Shown: in pieces, positions 9,447-16,876 of the stretch
Layout of the letters: every line of letters starts with the position of its first letter
Numbering within the stretch: position 1 is the stretch's first letter
From: Butyrivibrio sp.
GTDB lineage: Bacteria; Bacillota; Clostridia; Lachnospirales; Lachnospiraceae
Reading direction: 5' to 3'
Assembly (NCBI RefSeq): GCF_015056685.1
Contig: NZ_SVFW01000018.1
Span: 1-64,000 of the forward strand
Length of the DNA: 64,000 nucleotides
Notes under the pieces: model-generated
The model's input: only the letters and a program-made list of their open reading frames with translations
What the model was told of the DNA's origin: nothing
Database searches by the model: none
Made by a program: the position numbers and the translations under genes

Positions 9447-10073
9447 TCATTTCCCATCAGGAAAACTTGTGAATGCATCTCTTTCCACAGCCGGAAGGCC
9501 ATATTTTTCTTTTGCATCGGAAAAAGCCTTTATCATGAAAGACATATTCCTTGCAAGATTTCTCATTGTCTGAAGTCCCTCAAGATCTTTTTTAACATCT
9601 TCGGCATCAAATCCATGCACCTGATTCCAGTATGTGCTTGAAGCCACCGGCATTCCGCTTATAGTAAAGTATTTGTTCAGGACATCAAAACTTGCAGTAT
9701 TGCCGCCTCTTCTGCAGCTTACGACAGCCGCACCGACCTTCATCTGCTTGGAAAAAGAAGTACTGTAAAAAAGCCTGTCCATAAAAGAAAGGATTGTACC
9801 ATTTGGGGAGCCATAGTATACAGGGCTTCCAACAACCAATCCATCTGCCTCTTCGAACTTCCCTGCAACTTCATTTACAAGATCATTAACAACACACTTT
9901 CCATTTTTCTCGCAATACCCGCAGGAAACGCAGCCTCTGATATCTTTATTGCCCACGTGGATGATCTCCGTCTCTATTCCTTCCTCATTAAATATTGAAA
10001 TCATCTCATTAAGTGCAGTAGCTGTGCAGCCATTTGCCTTTGGACTGCCATTAAGTAAAAGAACTTTTGCCAT
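9447..10073 (-). CDS. Flavodoxin-fold NAD(P)H-dependent oxidoreductase
   Basis: A 208-residue FMN-binding reductase. The FMN phosphate loop LLNGSPKANGCT is at residues 6-17. A GCVSCGYCEKNGKCV segment near residues 48-62 has four cysteines in the spacing typical of this group of iron-sulfur flavoproteins and related reductases. The VGSPVYYGSPNG and RRGGN segments are further flavin-contact loops. An AAGGAG ribosome site supports the start. It is the last gene of a minus-strand run that includes another flavodoxin-fold gene and an ABC transporter operon. Its electron acceptor is unknown. Confidence 0.85.
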   Translation of the reverse strand: MAKVLLLNGSPKANGCTATALNEMISIFNEEGIETEIIHVGNKDIRGCVSCGYCEKNGKCVVNDLVNEVAGKFEEADGLVVGSPVYYGSPNGTILSFMDRLFYSTSFSKQMKVGAAVVSCRRGGNTASFDVLNKYFTISGMPVASSTYWNQVHGFDAEDVKKDLEGLQTMRNLARNMSFMIKAFSDAKEKYGLPAVERDAFTSFPDGK

Positions 10074-10103
10074 GTTGAATACTCCTTCCTAAAAAAACGC
10101 AAG

Positions 10104-10664
10104 TTATAAATTATAAATACACCCGTTGACAATACTCTCAACATCTACGCCAACCACATCAAGTCCAATAGCCTGAATCTTTTCACAGTCCTGAATACCA
10201 TAGAAGTTTTGGGCAAGCGTCTTGATGTATCCGTATCCAAACTCTTCCGGAACGAAGCAACCACCAGCTGTAGTAACATAATAAAGCTTATGGGCATTAC
10301 AAAGAGATTTCGGATAGCCTTCATCTGTATATTCAAAGGTTATGCCTAAAACATTGATGTGCTCTACATACTGCTTAAGTGAAGCTGGGAATGATAAGTC
10401 ATAGTACGGCGCTGCAATTACAATTGTATCCGCCTTTGCAAAGGTCTTTGCAAGGTTGAAATAAACATCTGAGAAGTCACCCCTTGCAATACAATCGTCT
10501 CTATATGCAAGAAATTTCTCATCTGTTTTAGGAAAAGAAATATTTTCAAGCTTTACTTCTAATATTTCTTCAGATGTTTTTTTACTAAGCTTTTCTATAA
10601 GCTTGTCAGCAATTCTTTTGGTTCTTGAATTCTTTTTTACACAAGCGTTAACTAATAAAATCAT
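10104..10664 (-). CDS. Flavodoxin-fold NAD(P)H oxidoreductase (AzoR/MdaB-like)
   Basis: A 186-residue protein with a flavodoxin-like fold. It shows ILLVNACVKKNSRTKRIADKL at the N-terminus (phosphate loop of the AzoR type), IVIAAPYYDLSFPASLKQYVEHI (the PxYxxxxPAxLKxyiD motif of FMN-dependent NAD(P)H azoreductases and quinone reductases) and YVTTAGG. Its ATG overlaps the stop codon of the preceding DUF3021 gene by one base, so it is translated in the same operon. The likely role is reduction of quinones or other electrophiles; this is family knowledge, not shown here. Confidence 0.82.
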   Translation of the reverse strand: MILLVNACVKKNSRTKRIADKLIEKLSKKTSEEILEVKLENISFPKTDEKFLAYRDDCIARGDFSDVYFNLAKTFAKADTIVIAAPYYDLSFPASLKQYVEHINVLGITFEYTDEGYPKSLCNAHKLYYVTTAGGCFVPEEFGYGYIKTLAQNFYGIQDCEKIQAIGLDVVGVDVESIVNGCIYNL

Positions 10665-11101
10665 TATTCCTTATCCCTCACACTTTCAAGGGCATCTGAG
10701 ATAAGCTTCTCATCATGCCTGAACATGATGCCAGTGCCTACCCATGATGCAGCATAGACAACCACGAAGATTACAGTTATCTGAACAAAGCCATTTTTAG
10801 TTTTGTACCAGTTACAAAGATGTCCGAATACAATAATTATAATATACATCAGAAAAAAATGCAGAAGCGTCACCAGGTTATGCATTAGTGCAGACAACTC
10901 TTTATCGTATTTATCATTATAAAGAAGCAACACTGTTACCAGACTGCATAAAAAGCTGGCAACAAGGATTGATCCCGGAGTATACCAGTCAAAAGACCAC
11001 TCATTTTTCCTCATTACCAATAATCCGATAAGGCTGACAGCGCACAATACCAGGAAGCTGACCAGCATAGTTTGTTCCATTACTATCTTTAGCTTTTTCA
11101 T
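10664..11101 (-). CDS. DUF3021 four-helix membrane protein
   Basis: A 145-residue integral membrane protein with four predicted hydrophobic helices, matching the DUF3021 family that is nearly always encoded next to a LytTR regulator. The start I use overlaps the LytTR stop codon (ATGA), with the ribosome site inside the LytTR gene; the longer open frame has no support. DUF3021 proteins are thought to modulate the LytTR protein from the membrane, as LytTR-inhibitor pairs do in streptococci. Here it sits downstream of an ABC-2 exporter, so the set is probably a membrane-signal-responsive efflux operon. Confidence 0.82.
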   Translation of the reverse strand: MKKLKIVMEQTMLVSFLVLCAVSLIGLLVMRKNEWSFDWYTPGSILVASFLCSLVTVLLLYNDKYDKELSALMHNLVTLLHFFLMYIIIIVFGHLCNWYKTKNGFVQITVIFVVVYAASWVGTGIMFRHDEKLISDALESVRDKE

Positions 11102-11532
11102 AGTCCCAACCTCTTCTTCATCTCTTTTACATAGCTTCTGGTAATAAGAATAACCTCTCCATTCAAAAGAACTGCTCTCATCCTGGCATTGGTCTCCGCT
11201 TTTACACTTTTTATCTTTCTGATATTGCAAAGCATGGATTTAGAACACCTAAAGAACCTGAAATCCAAAGCATTTTCTACCTCGTAGAGACGGCTTCGCA
11301 GCTCAATGCAGTCATCCTTAGTATAGGCAAAGCACTTATCATCTACTGTTTCTATGTAATAGATCTTGGAAATCGGGCATGGAATGCTCTCGCCTTCCTT
11401 ATAGCCCATAATGATCTGCTCCCCGTTTTCAAGCAGCCCAATTGCAGTGTCTATGGCAGTTGTGCGCCCATATGCATTTACAACTGCGTATTCACTTTCA
11501 TCCTGTGAAATCTTATTAAACGTTACCTTCAA
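11098..11532 (-). CDS. LytTR-domain DNA-binding regulator
   Basis: A 144-residue protein with a C-terminal LytTR DNA-binding domain (residues of about 45-142: ISKIYYIETVDDKCFAYTKD, then LDFRFFRCSKSMLCNIRKI and the ITRSYVKEMKKRL tail). It lacks a receiver domain, so it belongs to the stand-alone LytTR regulators controlled by a membrane partner, here the overlapping DUF3021 gene. A direct repeat TGCANNTCACC spaced by 21 bp upstream of the ABC transporter genes is a good candidate binding site, which would make the whole operon autoregulated. Confidence 0.87.
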   Translation of the reverse strand: MKVTFNKISQDESEYAVVNAYGRTTAIDTAIGLLENGEQIIMGYKEGESIPCPISKIYYIETVDDKCFAYTKDDCIELRSRLYEVENALDFRFFRCSKSMLCNIRKIKSVKAETNARMRAVLLNGEVILITRSYVKEMKKRLGL

Positions 11533-11556
11533 GGCTTTTCCTCTTTATTTTCTGTT

Positions 11557-11589
11557 ATATATTCTTGAACATAAAGTCCAAGAATATAT
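11557..11589 (-). other. Perfect hairpin between permease and LytTR genes
   Basis: An 11-bp perfect inverted repeat (ATATATTCTTG / CAAGAATATAT) with an 11-base loop sits in the 71-base gap between the permease and LytTR genes. It is not followed by a T-run on the coding strand, so it is not a standard terminator. A processing site, attenuator or operator are all possible. Confidence 0.5.
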
Positions 11590-11603
11590 TAACCATGTTT
11601 CAT

Positions 11604-12521
11604 TCAAGTGTTATACACTTTTGGATAGATGATCCTTGTAGCTGCAATAAATGCCACTGTAACTATTATTATATATATGCAGGTCTGATTCAATGACCAA
11701 GTTGAAGAACCAACCTGTGTGTTAAAAGAAAAATACTCTCTCATGCCATGTAAGAATGCGCCGCCGTCTACTCCGCCTATGCTCTCATCCATATGATTTA
11801 AAACTCCAGCGGTCAGGAAATTTCTGATAAGTACAGTGATTCCTGTGGCCGGGATGAGGTTACATACATTCTGTACTGTCTTGCTGAATTCAGATAACGG
11901 AAGGTACGCGCCAACTATAAAACCTGACACTGCAGAAATGATTCCCATAAATGCACTGCAGGTGCCCATTTTCTTAAAAAACATCATTATAAGAGTAAAG
12001 ATTGCTGTAGATGAAAGAGTGCCCAAGAAAATCACTCCAACAAGACCTATAATATCTGAAATTTCAAAATACATGGTTCCGTTCAAAAGAAGCACTCCAA
12101 TTCCGCAAAACAGAACCACTAAGGTCTGAAAAAAGGCTGAAACTACCGCTGCCAGGAAATATGAAAGGATGATCTCAGCTCTTTTTACAGGGGTTGATAT
12201 CATATCAAAATACACTCTGTCTTCCCTGTCCCTGACTATGGTTTCAAGGGCATTGTAGGGAATGGTGATCAGTGCAGTGCTGATGATACCTGTAAGTAAT
12301 ATACCATTCACAAACTGATCCATGTCCTTTGCTAATATCAGCTTCTCAAGGCCCGTTGCAGCGTGCTCAAGCGATGACAAAAAGGTACTCTTTAAAAACA
12401 ATAGATAAAGAATAAGAATAATAAGCGGTGTTAGCATTGAGAAAAAAATTGATCCCTTATTATTCATATATACCAGTATGTTTCTTTTTGTAAGACCTAA
12501 AAGACCTCTTATTTTAGCCAT
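11604..12521 (-). CDS. ABC-2 type transporter permease
   Basis: A 305-residue membrane protein with about six hydrophobic helices (for example residues 20-45, 105-130, 140-165, 170-200, 205-225 and 275-298), typical of ABC-2 exporter permeases. A large extracytoplasmic loop follows the first helix. The motif region ETIVRDREDRVYFDMISTP corresponds to the coupling segment of this family. Its start overlaps the end of the ATPase gene by 8 bases, so the two are translationally coupled and form one exporter. Substrate is unknown; drug- or lipid-like molecules are usual for this family. Confidence 0.88.
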   Translation of the reverse strand: MAKIRGLLGLTKRNILVYMNNKGSIFFSMLTPLIILILYLLFLKSTFLSSLEHAATGLEKLILAKDMDQFVNGILLTGIISTALITIPYNALETIVRDREDRVYFDMISTPVKRAEIILSYFLAAVVSAFFQTLVVLFCGIGVLLLNGTMYFEISDIIGLVGVIFLGTLSSTAIFTLIMMFFKKMGTCSAFMGIISAVSGFIVGAYLPLSEFSKTVQNVCNLIPATGITVLIRNFLTAGVLNHMDESIGGVDGGAFLHGMREYFSFNTQVGSSTWSLNQTCIYIIIVTVAFIAATRIIYPKVYNT

Positions 12522-13434
12522 TGCACTCCACCATTTCCTTTCCTGTAAGTGTTAAAAAAACGTCGTCCATTGTTCCTTTGATCACTTCAAAATCCCTGAT
12601 AAAATCTTTGTTTTTCCAGATAAATTCCATGATTCCTTCATCCATCAGAATATTGTAGTGATCAGCCTCGTAGCTAAAGCTTGGAGCACTGGAAGTTTCT
12701 ATTATCTTTGTGTGTTCCTCGTTCTGTGCTGTATACCAGATAAGTTTTTTACCGGTATACCTGCTCTTTAATTCAGCAGGTGAGCCTTCGGCAATTATGT
12801 TTCCCTTGTCCATGATCACCACGTTGTCAGCTTCTGCGGTTTCTTCCATGTAATGCGTTGTCAGGAATATAGTCAGGTTCTCGTTTTTCCTTAAGTGATT
12901 GATATAGTCCCACACCATCCTGCGAGACATGGGATCAAGTCCCGTGGTGGGCTCATCCAGAAAAAGAATGTCCGGCTTGTGGATCAGAGCCCTTGCTATA
13001 TCTATTCGCCTTCTCTGTCCGCCGGAAAGATTCTCGTAACGCTTATTCCAGATTTCTTCCAGATTAAATTCGTCCCAAAAGAGCGAAAGCCTCTCCATTA
13101 TCTCTTTTTTTCCATACCCGTAATATGCGCCTCTTGTAAGGAGATTCTGCTTAACTGTCAGGTTCCCATCCAGTACTGAATTCTGAAAAACTATCCCAAT
13201 AGACTTTCTGATGGCATCATCTTCTTTTCCAAGTTCATCCCCCATTAACCTGACCTGGCCTGAGGTCTTAGGAAGAATCGTGCTTAACATATTTATGGTT
13301 GTGGACTTGCCGGCTCCGTTTTCTCCAAGGAATGCAAAAAGAGAGCCCTGCTCAACTTCAAAAGAGATGTTGTTTACTGCTGTTGCATCGCCGTATTGTT
13401 TGAACAAATTACTAACTTCAATTGCTTTTTTCAT
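12514..13434 (-). CDS. ABC transporter ATP-binding protein
   Basis: A 306-residue nucleotide-binding subunit of the DrrA/CcmA type. It contains Walker A (GENGAGKST), a Q-loop (IGIVFQNSVLD), the signature LSGGQRRRIDIARAL, Walker B (ILFLDEPTTGLDP) and the switch histidine (FLTTHYMEE). I start at the ATG preceded by AGAGGTCAGAT and not at the longer open frame 41 codons upstream, which has no ribosome site and runs over a probable operator. It overlaps the permease gene. First gene of the operon with permease, LytTR and DUF3021. Confidence 0.93.
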   Translation of the reverse strand: MKKAIEVSNLFKQYGDATAVNNISFEVEQGSLFAFLGENGAGKSTTINMLSTILPKTSGQVRLMGDELGKEDDAIRKSIGIVFQNSVLDGNLTVKQNLLTRGAYYGYGKKEIMERLSLFWDEFNLEEIWNKRYENLSGGQRRRIDIARALIHKPDILFLDEPTTGLDPMSRRMVWDYINHLRKNENLTIFLTTHYMEETAEADNVVIMDKGNIIAEGSPAELKSRYTGKKLIWYTAQNEEHTKIIETSSAPSFSYEADHYNILMDEGIMEFIWKNKDFIRDFEVIKGTMDDVFLTLTGKEMVECNG

Positions 13435-13516
13435 ATCTGACCTCTTTCTTGTTACCTGTTTTCCTGTATCTGAAACAGATATTAACTTATTTGAGGCAAT
13501 AAAAAAGGAAAATGGC

Positions 13517-13548
13517 GGTGACTTGCATTTTTTGAGAGGTGAAATGCA
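13517..13548 (-). promoter_or_regulatory. Putative LytTR operator (21-bp-spaced direct repeat)
   Basis: On the minus strand, two copies of TGCANNTCACC (plus-strand 13538-13548 and 13517-13527) are repeated with exactly 21 bp between their starts, two helical turns. LytTR-domain regulators are known to bind such paired direct repeats. The site lies 83 bases before the start of the ATPase gene of a LytTR-containing operon. It also contains an overlapping dyad TTGCATTT/AAATGCAA. Assignment to this LytTR protein is inference. Confidence 0.6.
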
Positions 13549-13561
13549 AAATGGCATTTAG

Positions 13562-13594
13562 AAAAAAAGAAGCCGTGACTAATAAGCCACGGCC
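13562..13594 (-). terminator. Rho-independent terminator after the DUF3795 gene
   Basis: A GCCGTG/CACGGC stem extended by partly paired bases is followed on the minus strand by TTCTTTTTTT. It follows the DUF3795 gene and separates it from the ABC operon promoter. Confidence 0.8.
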
Positions 13595-13631
13595 AAAGGA
13601 TCAATTATTTATCTATCACAAACCGAGGTCT

Positions 13632-14021
13632 TCATACTAGATTCTGTTCTTTTTCAAAAAAGGCTCTCTTTAGCTGCATATATTCTTCATCAGTGCAGAC
13701 CTTTTTGCACATAGGTTCAAAGGACTTTGTAACTTCAAAACATTCCTTCATATTGGCACAGGGATATTCGTAGCAATCTGCACAGGTTTTTATGCCTCTT
13801 TCTTCACAGCATTTTACTACATGATACCTGCACCAATTCTCAGGTTTGCATCCTGTGCATGATATCTCTTCATTAGTAACAACATGATCACGGTATCCTA
13901 TCTTAAGCCATAACTCTGCTGTATGGTGAAGCTCTTCCTCTGTTTTTTCATAAGGATGCGCTATATATCTGGGACAGGATGCACAATCATTTCCGCACGC
14001 AGCTAGTACTTTTTCCATCAT
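13632..14021 (-). CDS. Cysteine-rich DUF3795 family protein
   Basis: A protein of 129 residues with at least nine cysteines in clusters: CGNDCASCPRY near the start, CTGCKPENWC in the middle, CC and CADCYEYPC, then CKKVC. This pattern is the DUF3795 family, presumed to bind metal or an iron-sulfur cluster. The start is the first ATG of an ATG-ATG pair, chosen because GGAG lies about 8 bases upstream; the ORF could be extended by 8 codons without a ribosome site. It appears monocistronic, followed by a terminator. Function is not known. Confidence 0.78.
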   Translation of the reverse strand: MMEKVLAACGNDCASCPRYIAHPYEKTEEELHHTAELWLKIGYRDHVVTNEEISCTGCKPENWCRYHVVKCCEERGIKTCADCYEYPCANMKECFEVTKSFEPMCKKVCTDEEYMQLKRAFFEKEQNLV

Positions 14022-14096
14022 ATTGTAATCTCCATCTGATTTCATGTTTTTTCAAGATGTTCATCAAGCTTAGGAATACTGTCTTCATGTAAGTAA

Positions 14097-14142
14097 GTGG
14101 TCTCTTGGGGACAGGGTTAGAGGTACATTTTTGTATATAACC
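14097..14142. repeat. Half copy of the dispersed GGGGACGGGG element
   Basis: The stretch beginning GTGGTCTCTTGGGGAC matches the left arm of the palindromic element at 45.0 kb, including the following CATTTT and GTATATA parts, with A for G in the GGGGAC(A)GGG core. Only one arm is present here. Confidence 0.65.
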
Positions 14143-14506
14143 TTCTTGTAGCTTTTGTTCTGCTACTATTCTATTTCTTGTAATATAGGCAGTGTATTTT
14201 AGATGTCCGGTTCTGCCTATATTATATTTTTCTTAAATAGAGGCAGTGCTTTTTAATGTCTGGTTCTGCCTATATTTTATTTTTCATAAATATAGGCATT
14301 GAATTTTAGCCATATCTTTCTGCCTCCCTAACGCTCTTTTACAATATAGGCAGAACAACTGCTGTAAAATTAACTGCCTCTATTCCCTATCCCTTTGATA
14401 TAGGCAGAATACCACCCAATAAATCAACTGCCACCATTCGCAAATTCCTTGATATAGGCAGAATTTCGTTCATTCCATTTATGCATAATCCTGCTTTATC
14501 CTGAAA
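14131..14506. repeat. 54-bp tandem array with alternating TATAGGCAG and CTGCC boxes
   Basis: This non-coding stretch between two minus-strand genes holds about six 54-bp units. TATAGGCAG or a one-base variant begins at 14184, 14238, 14291, 14345, 14399 and 14453 (steps 54, 53, 54, 54, 54). The complementary box CTGCC, usually followed by TAT or CTAT, begins at 14213, 14266, 14320, 14374 and 14428 (steps 53, 54, 54, 54), with a decayed CTGCT at 14160. Adjacent boxes can pair as hairpins. The first two units are similar throughout, the last two resemble each other, and the 20-base stretches between boxes vary. I see no start codon, ribosome site or protein similarity. The remaining bases between the DUF3795 and AAA_14 genes, outside the array and the flanking repeats, show nothing recognisable. 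Confidence 0.75.
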
Positions 14507-14548
14507 TTTATATTACCGTATATCCTTCGGCAATCAGCAATTTGATTT

Positions 14549-14584
14549 ATTTCGCAAATTTGAACTTTTATTATTTTTGCGAAT
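14549..14584. repeat. Palindromic repeat bracketing the AAA_14 gene, 3' copy
   Basis: ATTTCGCAA, 18 bases, then TTTGCGAA. The same arms with the same 18-base spacing occur upstream of the gene, in the same orientation. The stop codon of the ATPase gene lies inside this copy. Confidence 0.7.
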
Positions 14585-15767
14585 CAGAAAGCCATCTGGC
14601 AATATCGATAATCCTTATTCCTTCATGCTGGCTTTCATCATGTTTTGTCCTGGCTATCAGCAACTTTGGATAAGCATCCTTAATCCCTAAAAGCGATGAA
14701 ACTTCTCGCTTAAAAGTATCCTCTCTGGATATATCATCAGATACCTGAATGTAGACCTTTTCGCCTTCTTTGATTGCGACAAAATCCACTTCTTTTTCAT
14801 ATAACTTTCCCACGTATACTTCGTATCCGCGTCTGAGAAGTTCTATTGCAACAATGTTTTCGTAGAGATGCCCATAATCCGCATTTTTTGTTCCTAACTC
14901 AGAAAAGCGGAAAGCCAAATCGGACAGGTAGTACTTCTTATCTGATTCCAGATATCTTTTCCCCTTTATGTCATAACGCTGGATTGGATAAAAAAGGAAT
15001 GACCGGCAGAAGTAATTTATATATGCGCCTACGGTCTTGTCATTAGTTTTATAGGTTCCAGAAGTTAGTTTGGATGCCACATTTCTTATCGAAGTCTGGT
15101 TACCAACGTTATCCATAAGATAGTTCCCAATCATTATCAAAAGATCTTCGTTTTCTATCTTGAATTTTCTAACGATATCCTTTGTAATAGTGGTCCTATA
15201 GATACCATTAACATATTGTCTGGCATCTTCCTCCGTTTTATAAAGATATGAACCAGCCATTCCACCTTTCTTTACATAAGAATCAAAGGCTTCATCTATA
15301 TCATTTGATGGATAATACATAAGATATTCTTTAAATGAAAATGGATATAAGCTTATCTCATAAACTCTTCCACCAAACAACGTAGCCAAATCACTTGATA
15401 AAAGGAATGCATTTGACCCGGTAAGGTAAATATCATAGATTTCTTCTTCATAAATGCTATTGATCACGCGTTCAAAGCCTTCACACAGCTGTATTTCGTC
15501 AATAAAAAGATAATTTGATTTATCTTCAACATACTGTTGCTCTATGTAGTCATAAAGCTTGTCTGCATCCAACAGTTTCTCGAACTTCTTTAAGTTCAGC
15601 TTGATCCGAACGATATTAGCCTTATCATCAGCAGATATCAAATCTATGAAAGCATCCATCAATTTAGATTTACCGCTTCTTCTTACCCCGGTTATTACTT
15701 TTATGTCCGGAATATCCTTTACCGATAAAAGTTTATTTAGATAATAGTCTCTTTTTATAAGTTTCAT
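14571..15767 (-). CDS. AAA_14/DUF4143 ATPase
   Basis: A 398-residue protein of the very abundant AAA_14 plus DUF4143 family. Walker A is GVRRSGKSK near residue 30; Walker B is NYLFIDEIQLC near residue 95; the LTGSNAFLL sensor follows, and RVYEISLYPFSFKEYL opens the conserved middle region. The C-terminal half is DUF4143, with HLYENIVAIELLRRGYEVYVGK and EVDFVAIK, a PD-(D/E)XK-like nuclease fold. I use the ATG 14 codons inside the longest frame because GGCGGTG lies 8 bases before it. The gene is flanked on both sides by copies of one 36-bp palindrome. Function unknown; some relatives have been proposed to act in defence or as accessory mobile genes. Confidence 0.85.
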   Translation of the reverse strand: MKLIKRDYYLNKLLSVKDIPDIKVITGVRRSGKSKLMDAFIDLISADDKANIVRIKLNLKKFEKLLDADKLYDYIEQQYVEDKSNYLFIDEIQLCEGFERVINSIYEEEIYDIYLTGSNAFLLSSDLATLFGGRVYEISLYPFSFKEYLMYYPSNDIDEAFDSYVKKGGMAGSYLYKTEEDARQYVNGIYRTTITKDIVRKFKIENEDLLIMIGNYLMDNVGNQTSIRNVASKLTSGTYKTNDKTVGAYINYFCRSFLFYPIQRYDIKGKRYLESDKKYYLSDLAFRFSELGTKNADYGHLYENIVAIELLRRGYEVYVGKLYEKEVDFVAIKEGEKVYIQVSDDISREDTFKREVSSLLGIKDAYPKLLIARTKHDESQHEGIRIIDIARWLSDSQK

Positions 15768-15800
15768 CGTAATTTCACCGCCTTTATTTAATTGTATTTC

Positions 15801-15836
15801 ATTTCGCAATTTTAATCAATTTTAAAATTTGCGAAA
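15801..15836. repeat. Palindromic repeat bracketing the AAA_14 gene, 5' copy
   Basis: ATTTCGCAA, 18 bases, then TTTGCGAAA, 34 bases upstream of the start codon. It could be the operator/promoter region of the gene or a mobile-unit boundary. The arms, orientation and spacing match the 3' copy. Confidence 0.7.
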
Positions 15837-15841
15837 CGAAA

Positions 15842-15883
15842 AAGCTTCCGAATCACAAACTATAAGTTTGAATTCGGAAGCTT
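15842..15883 (-). terminator. Strong hairpin terminator after the small lipoprotein gene
   Basis: A perfect 12-bp stem (AAGCTTCCGAAT / ATTCGGAAGCTT) with a second nested CAAACT/AGTTTG stem in the loop is followed on the minus strand by TTTTTCGTTT. It ends the flavodoxin-lipoprotein transcript. Confidence 0.8.
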
Positions 15884-15901
15884 CTATATTCAATAATATA
15901 C

Positions 15902-16042
15902 TCACTCGTGACCTTCTTTTTCAATCTTGTCTAAGGTGTCTTCGGTCAGTTGCTCTGTTTCTCTGCCAGTATCCTTTTCCGTACAGGCTGAAACAATAAA
16001 AAGCATGACAAAAAGCAATAAACCCAGAAATACTCTTTTCAT
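15902..16042 (-). CDS. Small lipoprotein (46 residues)
   Basis: A 46-residue protein with a type II signal peptide: MKRVFLGLLLFVMLFIVSAC, lipobox VSAC, then a short acidic tail rich in Glu, Thr and Asp. I start at the ATG four bases after the stop of the flavodoxin-fold gene, preceded by a GAGGATGTAATGGG region; the much longer frame runs antisense-like through the upstream gene and is not credible. It would be anchored on the outer face of the cytoplasmic membrane. Function unknown. The hydrophobic start and lipobox make it more than a chance frame. Confidence 0.6.
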   Translation of the reverse strand: MKRVFLGLLLFVMLFIVSACTEKDTGRETEQLTEDTLDKIEKEGHE

Positions 16043-16046
16043 CCCA

Positions 16047-16559
16047 TTACATCCTCTGTACCATCTCACTGATCTTTTCCATAACTCCCTTGTCATGATT
16101 CGTAAAAATCCCCATATCCTCAAGTCCAAGATATCCGAGGAAGTCTCCGTCATAAGAGAATTTGGCTCCGTCATACATATCGGGATCACCGGAGGTCAAA
16201 AACATGGCTACTTTCTTCAGCCTTCCCGGCGCCTTCGGATACAATAACGCATAGAAACGGTCGATCACGCACTTAAGCTGTCCTGATACATTGTGGTAAT
16301 AGATCGGAGATGCAAGAACCAGCATATCCGCATCACGAAGCAGCACGTATATTTCTGACATATCATCCTTTTGTGAACATTCGCCGTCACCTTTACCATG
16401 ACAATATTCGCAGGCGAGACAGCCGTGTATATTTTTCCTGCAAACATCCACGATATTCACGGTATGTCCTGCGAATTCAGCTTCGGTCTTGAAAGTCTTT
16501 ATCATTCCTGCAGTGCTTCCGTTTGGTCTGGGAGACCCATTCAATACAAGTATATTCAT
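16047..16559 (-). CDS. Flavodoxin-fold NAD(P)H-dependent oxidoreductase
   Basis: A 170-residue FMN reductase of the same family as the gene at 9.4-10.1 kb. The phosphate loop is LVLNGSPRPNGST (residues 4-16). The segment GCLACEYCHGKGDGEC has the four-cysteine pattern of this group, and LASPIYYHNVSGQLKCVIDR is the flavin-contact helix start. The gene has a GAAGGA-type ribosome site and is followed by a small lipoprotein gene. Likely role: reduction of small electrophiles or an iron-sulfur-linked electron transfer; substrate unknown. Confidence 0.83.
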   Translation of the reverse strand: MNILVLNGSPRPNGSTAGMIKTFKTEAEFAGHTVNIVDVCRKNIHGCLACEYCHGKGDGECSQKDDMSEIYVLLRDADMLVLASPIYYHNVSGQLKCVIDRFYALLYPKAPGRLKKVAMFLTSGDPDMYDGAKFSYDGDFLGYLGLEDMGIFTNHDKGVMEKISEMVQRM

Positions 16560-16876
16560 AATATTCCCTGTCCTTCTTTAGTCATAATATAATGGCAGAT
16601 ACCCCGTATCCTCATTATATTTACTTTACGAATTCTTCGCTAATGAATAAAACGAATATCGTGATATTCCAAAACGGAATGTCATGCAGTAATGAACAGT
16701 TCATATGGATTTGTAATTAGTGCGTTGGGAGCTTGCTCGCATAAGCACTAAATTATAAATCCATATATTCACCACGCTCTTTTATATATTCCTCCGCTTC
16801 CAAATTCTCTGCTTATTGTTATTACCTTGTTCATACAGATGCCTCCTTCGACTTTGAGCCATCTACGCTGAGCTCT
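16560..16876. other. Intergenic region with a 64-base near-perfect hairpin
   Basis: No gene is visible in this 317-base stretch. At 16703-16766 ATATGGATTTGTAATTAGTGC pairs with GCACTAAATTATAAATCCATAT further on (one mismatch and one bulge), around a loop that itself holds GAGC-TT-GCTC. It lacks a T-run on either strand, so it is not a simple terminator. It could be a structured RNA, or an inserted palindromic repeat. Confidence 0.55.

Noticed and set aside
14131..14506. CRISPR array in the 54-bp repeats
   Set aside because: The repeated boxes are short (9 and 5 bases), the rest of each unit drifts, neighbouring units share similarity in the putative spacers, and no cas genes are near.
15902..16189. 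95-codon minus-strand frame covering the small lipoprotein
   Set aside because: Its first half overlaps the flavodoxin-fold gene out of frame and lacks a ribosome site; only the 46-codon lipoprotein part has signal-peptide character.
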